Below, piece by piece: positions 49,177-61,059 of a stretch of DNA of 64,000 nucleotides. The notes under the pieces are model-generated. The model did not search any database and was not told the origin of the DNA. It saw nothing but the letters and a program-made list of their open reading frames with translations. The number at the start of each line of letters is the position of its first letter. The first letter of the stretch is position 1. Source of the stretch: Glandiceps talaboti (taxonomy: Eukaryota > Hemichordata > Enteropneusta > Spengelidae); NCBI RefSeq assembly GCF_964340395.1, contig NC_135557.1:1975687-2039686 (forward strand), in the 5' to 3' direction. A program made the translations under genes and the position numbers.

Positions 49177-51880
49177 AATGCATGCCTTCTATGACATTAC
49201 AATGCATGCCTTCTATGACATTACAATGCATGCCTTCTATGACATTACAATGCATGCCTTCTATGACATTACAATGCATGCCTTCTATCACATTACAATG
49301 CATGCCTTCTATCACATTACAGTGCATGCCTTCTATGACATTACAATGCATGCCTTCTATGACATTACAGTGCATGCCTTCTATCACATTACAGTGCATG
49401 CCTTCTATGACATTACAATGCATGCCTTCTATGACATTACAATGCATGCCTTCTATGACATTACAATGCATGCCTTCTATGACATTACAATGCATGCCTT
49501 CTATGACATTACAATGCATGCCTTCTATCACATTACAATGCATGCCTTCTATCACATTACAATGCATGCCTTCTATCACATTACAGTGCATGCCTTCTAT
49601 GACATTACAATGCATGCCTTCTATCACATTACAGTGCATGCCTTCTATCACATTACAGTGCATGCCTTCTATGACATTACAGTGCATGCCTTCTATGACA
49701 TTACAGTGCATGCCTTCTATGACATTACAATGCATGCCTTCTATGACATTACAATGCATGCCTTCTATCACATTACAGTGCATGCCTTCTATCACATTAC
49801 AGTGCATGCCTTCTATGACATTACAGTGCATGCCTTCTATCACATTACAGTGCATGCCTTCTATGACATTACAATGCATGCCTTCTATGACATTACAATG
49901 CATGCCTTTTATGACATTACAATGCATGCCTTCTATGACATTACAATGCATGCCTTCTATCACATTACAGTGCATGCCTTCTATCACATTACAGTGCATG
50001 CCTTCTATGACATTACAGTGCATGCCTTCTATGACATTACAGTGCATGCCTTCTATGACATTACAATGCATGCCTTCTATCACATTACAATGCATGCCTT
50101 CTATGACATTACAATGCATGCCTTCTATCACATTACAGTGCATGCCTTCTATGACATTACAGTGCATGCCTTCTATGACATTACAGTGCATGCCTTCTAT
50201 GACATTACAGTGCATGCCTTCTATGATATTACAGTGCATGCCTTCTATGACATTACAGTGCATGCCTTCTATGACATTACAATGCATGCCTTCTATGACA
50301 TTACAATACATGCCTTCTATGACATTACAGTGCATGCCTTCTATGACATTACAATGCATGCCTTCTATGACATTACAATGCATGCCTTCTATCACATTAC
50401 AGTGCATGCCTTCTATCACATTACAGTGCATGCCTTCTATGACATTACAGTGCATGCCTTCTATGACATTACAATGCATGCCTTCTATGATATTACAGTG
50501 CATGCCTTCTATGACATTACAGTGCATGCCTTCTATGATATTACAGTGCATGCCTTCTATGACATTACAGTGCATGCCTTCTATGACATTACAGTGCATG
50601 CCTTCTATCACATTACAGTGCATGCCTTCTATGGCATTACAGTGCATGCCTTCTATGACATTGCAATGCATGCTTTCTGCCACATTACAATGCATGCCTT
50701 CTATGACATTACAATGCATGCCTTCTATGACATTACAATGCATGCCTTCTATGACATTACAATGCATGCCTCCTATGACATTACAATGCATGCCTTCTAT
50801 GACATTGCAATGCATGCTTTCTGCCACATTACAATGCATGCCTTCTATGACATTACAATGCATGCCTTCTTTGACATTACAATGCATGCCTTCTATCACA
50901 TTACAGTGCATGCCTTCTATCACATTACAGTGCATGCCTTCTATGACATTACAGTGCATGCCTTCTATCACATTACAGTGCATGCCTTCTATCACATTAC
51001 AATGCATGCCTTATATCACATTACAATGCATGCCTTCTATCACATTACAATACATGCCTTCTATGACATTACAATGCATGCCTTCTATGACATTACAATG
51101 CATGCCTTCTATGACATTACAATGCATGCCTTCTATCACATTACAGTGCATGCCTTCTATCACATTACAGTGCATGCCTTCTATGACATTACAATGCATG
51201 CCTTCTATGACATTACAATGCATGCCTTCTATCACATTACAATGCATGCCTTCTATCACATTACAATGCATGCCTTCTATGACATTACAGTGCATGCCTT
51301 CTATCACATTACAATGCATGCCTTCTATGACATTACAATGCATGCCTTCTATCACATTACAATGCATGCCTTCTATGACATTACAATGCATGCCTTCTAT
51401 GACATTACAGTGCATGCCTTCTATCACATTACAGTGCATGCCTTCTATCACATTACAATGCATGCCTTCTATCACATTACAATGCATGCTTTCTATGACA
51501 TTACAGTGCATGCCTTCTATGACATTACAGTGCATGCCTTCTATGACATTACAGTGCATGCCTTCTATGACATTACAATACATGCCTTCTATGACATTAC
51601 AGTACATGCCTTCTATGACATTACAGTGCATGCCTTCTATGACATTACAGTGCATGCCTTCTATGACATTACAATGCATGCCTTCTATGACATTACAATA
51701 CATGCCTTCTATGACATTACAGTGCATGCCTTCTATGACATTACAATGCATGCCTTCTATGACATTACAGTGCATGCCTTCTATGACATTACAGTGCATG
51801 CCTTCTATGACATTACAATGCATGCCTTCTATCACATTACAATGCATGCCTTCTATCACATTACAATGCATGCCTTCTGG
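49177..51880. repeat. 24-bp minisatellite of intron 10 (about 113 copies)
   Basis: Unit ATGCATGCCTTCTATGACAT plus TACA, 24 bp, with CAATG/CAGTG and TATGAC/TATCAC variants. The unit is stop-free in two + frames and one - frame, so frames of 600-900 codons run through it on both strands; none is a gene. It includes the alternating ATGCATGC motif. Confidence 0.98.
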
Positions 51881-51989
51881 CATTATTAGAATAATTTATT
51901 GCTAAGTATGAAGTATGGATTCTTTAATAATTTTTAGTTAGTATCAAAAATGACATCATCGGATTGTTTACATGTTTTTTCATCAGAAA

Positions 51990-52540
51990 ATGTGCATATT
52001 CATTGTTGTTGTGATACGATCTAATATGGCTGCCTGGCAGCCATTTTGTTTGTGAATTTTCCTTGTCCAAAGCCATAACTCAGACATGCTTGAACAGATC
52101 TCATTCAAAGTTGGTATTAGCACATTGTTCTGTGACATACATGTGCATATCCATTTGTGTCGTGATACAATCCGATATGGCTGCCTGGCAGCCATTTTGT
52201 TTGCGAATTTTCCATGTTCAAAGCCATAACTCAGACATGCTTGAACAGATCTCATTCAAAGTTGGTATTAGGACAGTGTTCTATGACATACATGTGCATA
52301 TCCATTTTTGTCGTGATATAATCTGATATGGCTGCCTGGCAGCCATTTTGTTGGCGCAGTTTTCATGTCCAAAGCCATAACTCAGACATGCTTGAACAGA
52401 GTAGTGATATCAAAAACAACCATATGAGGCCAAACAACGTTAACCAGGTTTGAAAATGACAACATAAACTGTCAGTTCCTCAAAACCCAATCATAGCGGA
52501 GACTTTAATGACTTTAATGACTTGTTTAGGTTGCCTTGGT
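51990..52540 (+). mobile_element. Dispersed repeat with 150-bp internal units (family A, copy 2)
   Basis: It shares AAAGCCATAACTCAGACATG and GAACAGATCTCATTCAAAG with the copy at 9840-10740. Anchors are spaced about 151 bp apart (52085, 52236, 52387). The tail CAAAACCCAATCATAGCGG parallels the other copy's tail. It has the same orientation as the gene and no coding frame. Confidence 0.78.
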
Positions 52541-53345
52541 TGCCTTGGTTGCCTTGGTTGCCCGTTAAACAGTTTTTGTGTGTGGCCTACCCAGTTTGAG
52601 TGTAGTCAATTGCAATCGATAGTTAAGTATACTTCTCAGTAAGTAGAATACTATGAGTGACTTTTAGATACACAGATTTAATCTCACCCTAAAATGTATC
52701 AAGTCAGCTTGTGTCCACTTAACCTAGTCACCTATCATGTCATTACTTTTTCACGGCAACTGTGGATTTTTTTTTAAAGTAACAAGATTAAAAAAAACAT
52801 CTTCTTCATGTTTCTCTGTCTCTCCTTTTCCTCCTCTCTATCTTCTTTTTATCTTCTTTTTACTGGATTCCTGGTAACAATCTGTTCCCAGTATGTCTAA
52901 ACAATTACAATGTTCTCAGCCCCCCTCCCCCACCCCCACCCCCACCCCCACCCCCTCCACTTGAATAACTTGTCATGAACGAAATGCTCTGTTTGTGAAC
53001 AATGTTGTTGTTGTTGCTATAATGACTGTAGATTATGATGATGTCGACAGTCTAGACACTTGCTAATTCTTGCCAGAGAGGGTGCTTTTCTGCAAATTAT
53101 GAAGGATGGGCGCAAATAAAAATATTTTTAAAATTTTGATGTTGGATGTGAAAATTTGGGCCGGTTGGGTAATGAGAAACAGAAAAGAACATAGGGCCAC
53201 CCTAATATGTTCACTTCATTTAAATGTGTTTATTTAGACAATTAACCAAAAAACAGAAAACTTTGACAATATGTAGACAATTGTATGTTTACTCTGTTAA
53301 CCAAAAAACAGAAAACTTTGACAATATTTTTCATGATCTCTTTAG
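52541..53345 (+). other. Intron 10 tail, no gene
   Basis: Unique sequence with a C-rich run (about 52920-52962). A 31-base direct duplicate starts TTAACCAAAAAACAGAAAAC at 53242 and 53297, just upstream of the exon 11 acceptor. Nothing coding seen. Confidence 0.75.
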
Positions 53346-53573
53346 GCATGTCAGTTGTCATTACTAAGTGAGAAGGGATTAGGCAGGGCTGTACAAGAAT
53401 TTGTAGACAAGGAAGAAAAAGATGCCATCTCTGAGTTAGTTACGTATCAACTACAGACAACACAAGTCCATCTGACTCAGACTGAAATGATAGAGGATGA
53501 TATCGATGTTGAAGTAGAGAAATTCAAAGAGAACAGACTTAAAGAAGGACAAGAAGATAAAGAAGTTACTGAG
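53346..53573 (+). CDS. mre11: MRE11 exon (window exon 11), conserved helical region
   Basis: 76 residues beginning [20 protein letters not shown], then [16 protein letters not shown], and ending KEVTE. This is one of the most conserved parts after the nuclease core (human [35 protein letters not shown]). The acidic, Lys-rich end resembles the human EEVRRFRETRQKN region. The acceptor is CTCTTTAG and the donor GTCAGT after GAG, phase 0. In this family the region after the capping domain carries the helices that bind RAD50; that is family knowledge. Confidence 0.96.
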
Positions 53574-53600
53574 GTCAGTATTGAAGATTGAATCAGATCA

Positions 53601-56600
53601 AACTATACACTGTAGACAATAAGTAAACATTTCAAATGAGGGTGATATCACCTGACTAACTATACACTGTAGACATTAAGTAAACATTTCAAATGAGGGT
53701 GATGTCACCTGACTAACTATACACTGTAGACAATAAGTAAACATTTCAAATGAGGGTGATGTCACCTGACTAACTATACACTGTAGACAATAAGTAAACA
53801 TTTCAAATGAGGGTGATATCACCTGACTAACTATACACTGTAGACAATAAGTAAACATTTCAAATGAGGGTGATATCACCTGACTAACTATACACTGTAG
53901 ACAATAAGTAAACATTTCAAATGAGGGTGATGTCACCTGACTAACTATACACTGTAGACAATAAGTAAACATTTCAAATGAGGGTGATGTCACCTGACTA
54001 ACTATACACTGTAGACAATAAGTAAACATTTCAAATGAGGGTGATGTCACCTGACTAACTATACACTGTAGACAATAAGTAAACATTTCAAATGAGGGTG
54101 ATGTCACCTGACTAACTATACACTGTAGACAATAAGTAAACATTTCAAATGAGGGTGATATCACCTGACTAACTATACACTGTAGACATTAAGTAAACAT
54201 TTCAAATGAGGGTGATGTCACCTGACTAACTATACACTGTAGACAATAAGTAAACATTTCAAATGAGGGTGATGTCACCTGACTAACTATACACTATAGA
54301 CATTAAGTAAACATTTCAAATGAGGGTGATGTCACCTGACTAACTATACACTGTAGACAATAAGTAAACATTTCAAATGAGGGTGATGTCACCTGACTAA
54401 CTATACACTGTAGACAATAAGTAAACATTTCAAATGAGGGTGATATCACCTGACTAACTATACACTGTAGACATTAAGTAAACATTTCAAATGAGGGTGA
54501 TATCACCTGACTAACTATACACTGTAGACATTAAGTAAACATTTCAAATGAGGGTGATGTCACCTGACTAACTATACACTGTAGACAATAAGTAAACATT
54601 TCAAATGAGGGTGATATCACCTGACTAACTATACACTGTAGACAATAAGTAAACATTTCAAATGAGGGTGATGTCACCTGACTAACTATACACGGTAGAC
54701 ATTAAGTAAACATTTGAAATGAGGGTGATGTCACCTGACTAACTATACACTGTAGACAATAAGTAAACATTTCAAATGAGGGTGATGTCACCTGACTAAC
54801 TATACACTGTAGACATTAAGTAAACATTTCAAATGAGGGTGATGTCACCTGACTAACTATACACTGTAGACATTAAGTAAACATTTCAAATGAGGGTGAT
54901 ATCACCTGACTAACTATACACTGTAGACAATAAGTAAACATTTCAAATGAGGGTGATATCACCTGACTAACTATACACTGTAGACAATAAGTAAACATTT
55001 CAAATGAGGGTGATATCACCTGACTAACTATACACTGTAGACAATAAGTAAACATTTCAAATGAGGGTGATGTCACCTGACTAACTATACACTGTAGACA
55101 ATAAGTAAACATTTCAAATGAGGGTGATGTCACCTGACTAACTATACACTGTAGACAATAAGTAAACATTTCAAATGAGGGTGATGTCACCTGACTAACT
55201 ATACACTGTAGACAATAAGTAAACATTTCAAATGAGGGTGATGTCACCTGACTAACTATACACTGTAGACAATAAGTAAACATTTCAAATGAGGGTGATG
55301 TCACCTGACTAACTATACACTGTAGACATTAAGTAAACATTTCAAATGAGGGTGATGTCACCTGACTAACTATACACTGTAGACAATAAGTAAACATTTC
55401 AAATGAGGGTGATGTCACCTGACTAACTATACACTGTAGACAATAAGTAAACATTTGAAATGAGGGTGATGTCACCTGACTAACTATACACTGTAGACAA
55501 TAAGTAAACATTTCAAATGAGGGTGATATCACCTGACTAACTATACACTGTAGACAATAAGTAAACATTTCAAATGAGGGTGATGTCACCTGACTAACTA
55601 TACACTGTAGACAATAAGTAAACATTTCAAATGAGGGTGATGTCACCTGACTAACTATACACTGTAGACAATAAGTAAACATTTCAAATGAGGGTGATAT
55701 CACCTGACTAACTATACACTGTAGACATTAAGTAAACATTTCAAATGAGGGTGATGTCACCTGACTAACTATACACTGTAGACAATAAGTAAACATTTCA
55801 AATGAGGGTGATGTCACCTGACTAACTATACACTGTAGACAATAAGTAAACATTTCAAATGAGGGTGATGTCACCTGACTAACTATACACTGTAGACAAT
55901 AAGTAAACATTTCAAATGAGGGTGATGTCACCTGACTAACTATACACTGTAGACAATAAGTAAACATTTGAAATGAGGGTGATGTCACCTGACTAACTAT
56001 ACACTATAGACATTAAGTAAACATTTCAAATGAGGGTGATGTCACCTGACTAACTATACACTGTAGACAATAAATAAACATTTCAAATGAGGGTGATGTC
56101 ACCTGACTAACTATACACTGTAGACAATAAGTAAACATTTCAAATGAGGGTGATATCACCTGACTAACTATACACTGTAGACAATAAGTAAACATTTCAA
56201 ATGAGGGTGATATCACCTGACTAACTATACACTGTAGACAATAAGTAAACATTTCAAATGAGGGTGATGTCACCTGACTAACTATACACGGTAGACATTA
56301 AGTAAACATTTGAAATGAGGGTGATGTCACCTGACTAACTATACACTGTAGACAATAAGTAAACATTTCAAATGAGGGTGATGTCACCTGACTAACTATA
56401 CACTGTAGACATTAAGTAAACATTTCAAATGAGGGTGATGTCACCTGACTAACTATACACTGTAGACATTAAGTAAACATTTCAAATGAGGGTGATATCA
56501 CCTGACTAACTATACACTGTAGACAATAAGTAAACATTTCAAATGAGGGTGATATCACCTGACTAACTATACACTGTAGACAATAAGTAAACATTTCAAA

Positions 56601-57568
56601 TGAGGGTGATATCACCTGACTAACTATACACTGTAGACAATAAGTAAACATTTCAAATGAGGGTGATGTCACCTGACTAACTATACACTATAGACATTAA
56701 GTAAACATTTCAAATGAGGGTGATGTCACCTGACTAACTATACACTATAGACAATAAGTAAACATTTCAAATGAGGGTGATGTCACCTGACTAACTATAC
56801 ACTGTAGACAATAAGTAAACATTTCAAATGAGGGTGATGTCACCTGACTAACTATACACTGTAGACAATAAGTAAACATTTCAAATGAGGGTGATGTCAC
56901 CTGACTAACTATACACTGTAGACAATAAGTAAACATTTCAAATGAGGGTGATGTCACCTGACTAACTATACACTGTAGACAATAAGTAAACATTTCAAAT
57001 GAGGGTGATGTCACCTGACTAACTATACACTATAGACATTAAGTAAACATTTCAAATGAGGGTGATGTCACCTGACTAACTATACACTGTAGACAATAAG
57101 TAAACATTTCAAATGAGGGTGATGTCACCTGACTAACTATACACTGTAGACAATAAGTAAACATTTGAAATGAGGGTGATGTCACCTGACTAACTATACA
57201 CTGTAGACAATAAGTAAACATTTCAAATGAGGGTGATGTCACCTGACTAACTATACACTGTAGACAATAAGTAAACATTTCAAATGAGGGTGATGTCACC
57301 TGACTAACTATACACTGTAGACAATAAGTAAACATTTCAAATGAGGGTGATGTCACCTGACTAACTATACACTGTAGACAATAAGTAAACATTTCAAATG
57401 AGGGTGATATCACCTGACTAACTATACACTGTAGACAATAAGTAAACATTTCAAATGAGGGTGATGTCACCTGACTAACTATACACTGTAGACATTAAGT
57501 AAACATTTCAAATGAGGGTGATGTCACCTGACTAACTATACACTGTAGACAATAAGTAAACATTTCAA
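53601..57568. repeat. 57-bp minisatellite of intron 11 (about 70 copies)
   Basis: Period 57 bp with AACTATACACTGTAGACAAT, AAGTAAACATTTCAAATGAG and GGTGATGTCACCTGACT. Variants are ACAAT/ACATT and GATGTC/GATATC. A rare unit with CACGGTAGACATT occurs at 54691 and 56287, exactly 1,596 bp (28 units) apart. It begins 27 bp after the exon 11 donor. Open - strand frames are spurious. Confidence 0.98.
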
Positions 57569-57614
57569 CTGAACTGAGGTTCAGTAGTGCTATAGGGATC
57601 GCCCGGTGTCTGTC

Positions 57615-57654
<40 letters not shown>

Positions 57655-58712
57655 CAACTTAAAGTCAAAAACTGCTGAACCGATTACCATGATATTTGTA
57701 GGGTCCATTACCTTGGGTGTCTAGTTGGGAAATTGTTCAAATCAACATGATCGCATCACAGGTGTGTGATTTGGGTAAAAAAAATGTGATTTTTGGTCAA
57801 AAAACTTAAACTCAGAAACTACTGGGCAGATTGGTATGAAATTTGGTTGGAAGATTCTTTAGGGAGTGTAAAGTAAGATTTGTTCATGACATGATTATTT
57901 CATCAGTGATATGCAAATTAGGGCTAAAAATGTGTCTTTTTGGTTAAAAATCTACAATTCCAAAACCACTGAGCAGATTGGGCTGAAATTTAATGGGGAT
58001 GCATTTAGGGATGTATTGACAAAGATATATTAAGCATACAATGATTCCATGGGTGATATGCAAATTAGGTGTAAAAATGATAATTTTTGGTCAAAAACTT
58101 ATATCTCAAAAAGTACTTGGTCAATGAGTCTGAAACTTGGTGAGATGTTTCTGAAACTGTTATTCTGCAGATATTCTTCAAAATATTTTGACAAAATTGG
58201 CCGTAGCCCTTTAGCAACAACCAAATGGCAGTATATTTTGGTCAAATAACAACATCATCTGGTAGGCAAATGAGTAAACATTCAAAAATGAATGCAAATA
58301 CCCTAGCAACCATGACCACGCCCATAGCAACAGCCGAACAGTGGTGTATTTCACAAAGATAACAACAGGGTTTAATAGACAATTGAATAAACATTCAAAA
58401 AATGTATGTAAATTTGCCTAGCAACAAGACCACGCCCATAGCAACAGCCAAATGATCATGTGTATTGCAAAGACAATATCAGGAATTCATACACAAGTGA
58501 ACAAAAACATACACAAATGTATGCATATATATCTAACAACATGACCACGCCCATAGCAACAGCCAAATGATAGCATTTATCGTAAAGATAGCAACATGGT
58601 TGGATAGGCAACTGGATAGTCATTCAGCAAATGAACACCTATTGTTAGCATGGACTAGCATATGGATAAACATTTTTAAAAACTGTACGGTTGTGCTACA
58701 ATGCCATTGGTG
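57569..58712 (+). mobile_element. Dispersed element, family B copy 2
   Basis: It starts ACTGAACTGAGGTTCAGTAG directly after the 57-bp array, so the extreme 5' end is lost. Then come a TG microsatellite (about 57610-57650), the shared AAAATGTG, TTTTTGGT and GGGCTGAAATTTAATGGGGA segments, and the right end GTTGTGCTACAATGCCATTG. It ends about 20 bp before the exon 12 acceptor. It has no protein. Confidence 0.78.
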
Positions 58713-58730
58713 GTATTTTTATCATTATAG

Positions 58731-59010
58731 GCATTAGCCAGGGCACGTGCTAAAAGACCTTATACACAGCCTGATGACTTAAGTGATGTTGACGAGGAGA
58801 AGAATAGAGATATCGACAGTGATGACAGCTCAGCTACATCAAAGGGCAGAGGGAGTGGGAGGGGAAGGGGTAGAGGTAGGGGGTCTAGGGGTGGTGGAGA
58901 TGCTAGTAGTAGTAGGGGAGGGAGGGGCAGTCGAGGAGGGAGAGGTTCCAGAGGAGGAAGAACTAAAACAAGTGTGGTATCAAACAAAGATGTCAATTCT
59001 ATTACATCTG
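58731..59010 (+). CDS. mre11: MRE11 exon (window exon 12), Gly-Arg-rich (GAR) motif
   Basis: 93 residues plus one base. It opens ALARARAKRPYTQPDDLSD, followed by an acidic SDVDEEK and DIDSDDSSA patch and then a long RGG/RGR tract (about 25 Gly and 20 Arg in 50 residues) that ends near TSVVSNKDVNSIT. Human MRE11 has MTRARALR, an SDD patch and a GAR motif at the same place; there the Arg residues are methylated and influence exonuclease activity and DNA binding. The donor is GTAAGT. The C-terminal exon(s) lie outside the window. Confidence 0.95.
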
Positions 59011-59135
59011 GTAAGTGTACTCTAGATGGATAGCTACATGTAGTTGTTATTGAGGGGAAGAGATAAAGTGCATGGGGGTGGGAGAGGGGGAGGGGGTTAG
59101 GGTTGCAAAGTTGGAAAACAGTTAGTGAATTGTAC
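59011..59135 (+). other. Intron 12 head
   Basis: Donor GTAAGT and a G-rich stretch (GGGGGTGGGAGAGGGGGAGG) before the 47-bp array. No gene. Confidence 0.7.
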
Positions 59136-60212
59136 TGTATGCCATGTATTGACTCTGTACCTGTCTATGTATACAGTTCTATTACATACCATGTATTGAC
59201 TATGTACCTGTCTATGTATACAGTTCTATTACATACCATGTATTGACTCTGTACCTGTCTATGTATACAGTTCTATTACATACCATGTATTGACTCTGTA
59301 CCTGTCTATGTATAGTTCTGTTACATACCATGTATTGACTCTGTACCTGTCTATGTATACAGTTCTATTACATACCATGTATTGACTCTGTACCTGTCTA
59401 TGTATACAGTTCTATTACATACCATGTATTGACTCTGTACCTGTCTATGTATACAGTTCTATTATATACCATGTATTGACTCTGTACCTGTCTATGTATA
59501 CAGTTCTATTACATACCATGTATTGACAGTTCTATTACATACCATGTATTGACTCTGTACCTGTCTATGTATACAGTTCTATTATATACCATGTATTGAC
59601 TCTGTACCTGTCTATGTATACAGTTCTATTACATACCATGTATTGACAGTTCTATTACATACCATGTATTGACAGTTCTATTACATACCATGTATTGACT
59701 CTGTACCTGTCTATGTATACAGTTCTATTACATACCATGTATTGACAGTTCTATTACATACCATGTATTGACTCTGTACCTGTCTATGTATACAGTTCTA
59801 TTACATACCATGTATTGACTCCGTACCTGTCTATGTATACAGTTCTATTACATACCATGTATTGACTATGTACCTGTCTATGTATACAGTTCTATTACAT
59901 ACCATGTATTGACTCTGTACCTGTCTATGTATACAGTTCTATTACATACCATGTATTGACTCTGTACCTGTCTATGTATACAGTTCTATTATATACCATG
60001 TATTGACTCTGTACCTGTCTATGTATACAGTTCTATTACATACCATGTATTGACTCTGTACCTGTCTATGTATACAGTTCTATTACATACCATGTATTGA
60101 CTCTGTACCTGTCTATGTATACAGTTCTGTTACATACCATGTATTGACAGTTCTATTACATACCATGTATTGACTCTGTACCTGTCTATGTATACAGTTC
60201 TATTACATACTA
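59136..60212. repeat. 47-bp minisatellite of intron 12 with 26-bp short units
   Basis: Period 47 bp with TTCTATTACATACCATGTAT, TGACTCTGTACCTGTCTATG and TATACAG. Short units lack the TCTGTACCTGTCTATGTATA part (for example near 59520, 59640 and 59740). About 24 units in all. Confidence 0.96.
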
Positions 60213-60445
60213 TTTTAAACTTCTGACATATGAAGTGTGCTATAACATAATGTATGTGTACCAGGATGTATGTTGAACCTCTTTCTAATTCCCTAATCTG
60301 ATGTTTTAACACCAAGCCAGTCAGTGCCTTAAATTGGTGATTTCATTTGTAGCACTAATGTGAATTTAATGATATTATTCAAACTAGTGATTGTTGATCT
60401 ATACTCTATTCATACAATGTCATTATGACCCCAAATTCTATTTTT
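60213..60445 (+). other. Intron 12 unique segment
   Basis: AT-rich sequence, no exon of MRE11 recognised, no repeat. Confidence 0.6.
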
Positions 60446-60510
60446 AGCACAACTGAACTGACAAGGTTCAGTTGTGCTATAGGCATGGTGCTTTGTCTGT
60501 GTGTGTGTGT

Positions 60511-60570
<60 letters not shown>

Positions 60571-61055
60571 CTTAAACTCAAAACTGCCAGACTGATTGCC
60601 TTGGTATTTGATATGGACATTACGTTTGGTGTCTAGTTGGGATATTGTTCAAAGCAAAATGATTGCAACACAAATATGTGATTTGGGTCAAAAAATGTCA
60701 TTTTTGGTAAAAAAAACAAAAAACAAAAACCTCTTAAACTCAAAAGCTAGAGAGCGGATTGGTCTGAAATGTGACGGGAACATTCTTATGGGTATGTTGA
60801 TTAAGATTTGTTCATGACATGATGATTCCCTCAGTAATATGTTAATTAGGGCTAAAAATGTGTCTTTTTGGTCAAAATCTTTCATTCCAAAACTACTCAG
60901 CAGATTGGGTTCAAATTTGATTGGTATGCATCTGGTGTATAGATGATCTCATCAGTGATATGCAAATTAGTTGTAAAAATGTGAATTTTGGTCAAAAACT
61001 TACATCTCAAAAAGTACTTGGTCAATGAGACTGAAACTTGGTGAGATGTTTTTCT
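60446..61055 (+). mobile_element. Dispersed element, family B copy 3 (3'-truncated)
   Basis: It starts with a perfect 13-bp stem, AGCACAACTGAAC / GTTCAGTTGTGCT, around a 7-base loop (60446-60478). A TG microsatellite (about 60497-60569) and the family's TTTTTGGTCAAA segments follow. The sequence stops matching at about 61050, where the LINE begins; the right-end motif is absent. Confidence 0.8.
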
Positions 61056-61059
61056 TACT

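Larger units (their letters stand above)
26..59010 (+). other. mre11: MRE11 gene body, partial at both ends (12 exons)
   Basis: Twelve exons on the + strand join without a frameshift into about 606 residues that align from end to end with animal MRE11, the Mn-dependent 3'-5' exonuclease and endonuclease of the MRN complex. The five phosphoesterase motifs appear in order: DCHLG, GDLFH, GNHD, LHQN and GHEHE. A capping domain and an RGG-rich tail follow. All introns are GT-AG except the first, which is GC-AG. Intron sizes run from 302 bp to 12.8 kb (intron 4), and most of the length is tandem repeat. The ATG-bearing exon and the terminal C-terminal exon(s) are not in the window. Identification is by motif and alignment with remembered family features and is very secure. 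Splice sites were chosen by reading-frame continuity and consensus. Confidence 0.96.

Noticed and set aside
49163-51905. Overlapping 600-900 codon frames (MHAFYDIT, MPSMTLQC, MHCNVIEG)
   Set aside because: Same cause, 24-bp unit. Simultaneously open frames in both directions are not evidence of coding.
53676-57470. - strand frames of repeated SPSFEMFTYCLQCIVSQV
   Set aside because: Translation of the 57-bp array.
58760-58996. - strand Pro/Leu-rich frame opposite exon 12
   Set aside because: Shadow of the Gly-Arg-rich MRE11 exon on the other strand.
60213-61055. Possible further MRE11 C-terminal exon
   Set aside because: I looked for a continuation after the GAR motif and saw no conserved segment with suitable splice sites.
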